DNA of 64,000 nucleotides from Dyella_B nitratireducens. GTDB lineage: Bacteria; Pseudomonadota; Gammaproteobacteria; Xanthomonadales; Rhodanobacteraceae. Every line of letters begins with the position of its first letter. Within the stretch, counting starts at the first letter, position 1. Of the stretch, positions 62,220 through 64,000 are shown piece after piece. The notes beneath the pieces are model-generated. The model had not been told where the DNA came from and did not search any database. It worked only from the letters and a program-made list of their open reading frames with translations. The position numbers and the translations under genes are program-made. The stretch covers positions 2,790,001 to 2,854,000 of the forward strand of contig NZ_CP064032.1 in the NCBI RefSeq assembly GCF_049532905.1, read 5' to 3'.

Positions 62220-62696
62220 TCAACGCTTCGCCAAATCCTTCTCGATTTTCTCCGGCGCATCATTCGGCGCGTAACGTTTCACCACCTCTCCCTGCGCATC
62301 CACCAGGAATTTGGTGAAGTTCCACTTGATCGACTCGCTACCCAGCAAGCCCTTGGCTTCTTTCTTCAACCACTGATACAGCGGATGCGTGCCCTCGCCG
62401 TTCACGTCGATCTTGGCGAACATGGGAAACGTTACATCGTAGGTGGTGGAGCAGAATTGCTTGATCTCCGCCTCGTCGCCCGGCTCCTGATGGCCGAACT
62501 GGTCGCAGGGGAAGCCGAGCACGGCCACACCCTGGTCGCGGTGCTTGCGCCACAGTTCCTCCAGCCCCTTGTATTGCGGAGTAAAGCCGCACTTGGAGGC
62601 CACGTTGACGATCAGCAAGGTCTTGCCGCGCCAGTCGCCCAGCGAGCGCTCGTTGCCGTCGATGTCGCGCGCGCTGAAGTCGTATACGGTGGTCAT
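62220..62696 (-). CDS. Glutathione peroxidase (BtuE-like)
   Basis: A 158-aa thioredoxin-fold peroxidase. The peroxidatic Cys is in NVASKCGFTPQY; the Gln and Trp partners are in FPCDQFGHQEPG and KWNFTKFLVD. A second Cys in FCSTTYD would act as resolving Cys, so thioredoxin may be the real reductant. Convergent with dacB. Confidence 0.94.
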   Translation of the reverse strand: MTTVYDFSARDIDGNERSLGDWRGKTLLIVNVASKCGFTPQYKGLEELWRKHRDQGVAVLGFPCDQFGHQEPGDEAEIKQFCSTTYDVTFPMFAKIDVNGEGTHPLYQWLKKEAKGLLGSESIKWNFTKFLVDAQGEVVKRYAPNDAPEKIEKDLAKR

Positions 62697-62722
62697 GTCA
62701 TCGCTCCGGTCATATCGATTAC

Positions 62723-62807
62723 GTAGGTTGGGTTAGCGTAAGCGTAACCCAACAATGCCTCGCGCTTGACAAGAACTGTTGGGTTACGCTGCGCTAACCC
62801 AACCTAC
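62723..62807. repeat. GTAGGTTGGGTTAGCG inverted-repeat pair
   Basis: Left arm (62723-62753) and right arm (62778-62807) are inverted copies of GTAGGTTGGGTTAGCG...GTAACCCAAC with a 24-bp spacer; each arm is also a hairpin. It sits between the divergent gpx and metN genes, and looks like a dispersed intergenic repeat. Confidence 0.75.
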
Positions 62808-62867
62808 CCACTGCCACGGCCCAGGTGGCATAGAATGCCCGCTTTCGACCATCCACCCAGGCCCACC

Positions 62868-63878
62868 GTGATCCGCTTCATCGATGTCCACAAATCCTAC
62901 CGTGTCGACGGCAAGGACATTCCGGCGCTGGAGCCTTTCAGTCTGGAGATTATGGACGGTGAGGTGTTCGGCATCATCGGCCATTCCGGCGCCGGCAAAT
63001 CCACGCTGATCCGCTTGATCAACTTGCTGGAGCGGCCCAGCGGCGGACGCATCCTGATCGGCGACACCGAGATCACCGCGTTGCCCGACGAAGCCCTGCG
63101 CGTTGCCAGGCAGCGCATTGGCATGATCTTCCAGCACTTCAACCTGCTTTCGTCGCAGACAGTGACGGAGAATATCGCCTTCCCGATGCGCCTGGCCGGC
63201 AACAAGGACGCCAAGACCATCAGTGCGCGAGTGGATGAGTTATTGCAACGCGTCGGCCTGACTGCGCACGCGAACAAATATCCCTCACAGTTATCCGGTG
63301 GACAGAAGCAGCGCGTCGGCATTGCGCGTGCCTTGGCCAATCATCCATCGATTCTGCTGTGCGACGAAGCGACCAGCGCGCTCGATCCGCAAACGACGGC
63401 ATCCGTGCTCGATCTGCTGGCCGAGATCAACCGCGAATTGAAATTGACCATCGTGCTGATCACACACGAGATGGACGTAGTACGTCGTGTGTGCGATCGC
63501 GTAGCTGTCTTGGATGCAGGGCGTATCGTGGAGCATGGCGCCGTCGCGGATGTATTCCTGCATCCGCAACACGCCACCACGCGCCGCTTCGTCAGCGAAG
63601 CTCTGCCGGAAGAAACAGCCGGTGAGCACGCCATCTACGAACACGTCCCTGGCCGCATCATGCGTCTTTCCTTCCGTGGCGAAGCGACCTGGTCGCCGAC
63701 GCTCGGACGCGTCACCCGCGAAACGGGCGTGGACTTCAACATCCTGGCCGGTCGCATCGACCGCATCAAGGATCTGCCCTATGGCCAACTCACCCTCGCC
63801 ATGCAGGGTGACAACGTGGATGCCGCCCTGCGCGCGCTACGCGAAGCAGGCATCCATGTGGAGGAACTTGCCCGATGA
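62868..63878 (+). CDS. metN: Methionine import ATP-binding protein MetN
   Basis: A 336-aa ABC ATPase. Walker A GHSGAGKST, signature LSGGQKQRVGIARALA and Walker B ILLCDEATSALD are intact; the C-terminal NIL/ACT-type domain (RLSFRGEA to HVEEL) senses methionine for trans-inhibition. A GTG start at 62868 (MIRFIDVHKSY) with AGG upstream fits Xanthomonadales MetN better than the ATG at 62766, which would begin inside the repeat. Confidence 0.95.
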   Translation: MIRFIDVHKSYRVDGKDIPALEPFSLEIMDGEVFGIIGHSGAGKSTLIRLINLLERPSGGRILIGDTEITALPDEALRVARQRIGMIFQHFNLLSSQTVTENIAFPMRLAGNKDAKTISARVDELLQRVGLTAHANKYPSQLSGGQKQRVGIARALANHPSILLCDEATSALDPQTTASVLDLLAEINRELKLTIVLITHEMDVVRRVCDRVAVLDAGRIVEHGAVADVFLHPQHATTRRFVSEALPEETAGEHAIYEHVPGRIMRLSFRGEATWSPTLGRVTRETGVDFNILAGRIDRIKDLPYGQLTLAMQGDNVDAALRALREAGIHVEELAR

Positions 63879-64000
63879 TCACCAGCCAACTTCCCCTGCT
63901 GCACACGTTGTTTCCCAATATCGATGACTGGGGTGAGATGGGCCAGGCGTGTATCGACACGCTGCTGATGCTGGGCGGCTCGCTGGTGCTCACCGTGATT
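63875..64000 (+). CDS. metI: Methionine ABC transporter permease MetI, 3' end outside window
   Basis: The ATG at 63875 overlaps the metN stop as ATGA. The 42 visible codons (ITSQLPLLHTLFPNIDDWGE then a first hydrophobic segment LLMLGGSLVLTVI) suit the start of the MetI permease. The gene continues past the window; metQ is expected next. Confidence 0.88.
   Translation, partial: MITSQLPLLHTLFPNIDDWGEMGQACIDTLLMLGGSLVLTVI

Overview
This GC-rich chromosomal window most resembles a gammaproteobacterium of the Xanthomonadales, probably Rhodanobacteraceae (Dyella/Rhodanobacter-like). That placement is inferred from protein resemblance recalled from memory, from the conserved block pncC-recA-recX-alaS-csrA-tRNA-Ser, and from REP-like hairpins of the ATTCCCGCGAAAGCGGGAAT and CCCTCTCCCC/GGGGAGAGGG types. 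Gene density is high. I found no transposase, integrase, CRISPR array, rRNA or replication origin.

Layout. (1) 0-6.3 kb: the end of an AsmA-like DUF748 protein, then the most interesting locus: a borosin-type peptide alpha-N-methyltransferase, a separate small precursor-like protein, and a membrane GGDEF diguanylate cyclase 17 bp downstream. (2) 6.5-13 kb: kbl, a small secreted protein divergent from a LysR regulator, an rRNA pseudouridine synthase, and two tandem ompA genes whose 3' halves are almost identical. (3) 13-24.3 kb: a methylcitrate-cycle region. prpD stands apart from prpC-prpB, and a divergent gene fuses an HTH domain to a citrate synthase fold. Between prpD and prpC lie a Mn2+-riboswitch-controlled terC, a glutathione transferase remnant, and a five-gene operon laid out like the Pseudomonas Fap functional-amyloid operon. 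(4) 24.3-33 kb: an AT-rich island with a strong promoter and a small secreted protein, a repeat field built from tRNA-Ser 3'-end sequence, then the housekeeping block tRNA-Ser/csrA/alaS/recX/SDR/recA/pncC. Between pncC and mutS sit dinD and a ~290-bp nested inverted-repeat element that supplies dinD's 3' end. (5) 33-47 kb: mutS, gst, katG (candidate OxyR site), a response regulator, hslR, a TRIC-type channel, htpG, htpX, gluQ, phbB, tcdA and a small c-type cytochrome. (6) 47-64 kb: a GT39-like membrane glycosyltransferase, a Mpo1-like protein, pirin, an old-yellow-enzyme reductase, a hydrolase, three tandem cold-shock genes, a YcaQ/AlkX-like glycosylase, phospholipase A, a flavin monooxygenase, slyD, a MATE exporter, dacB, glutathione peroxidase and the start of metNI.

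Functional themes are stress and DNA repair (recA, recX, mutS, dinD, katG, gpx, YcaQ, htpG, htpX, csp), propionate and threonine catabolism (prpBCD, kbl), and the envelope (ompA pair, Fap-like system, pldA, dacB). The two systems best worth follow-up are the split-borosin RiPP locus (3246-4435) and the Fap-like secretion locus (16002-20309).
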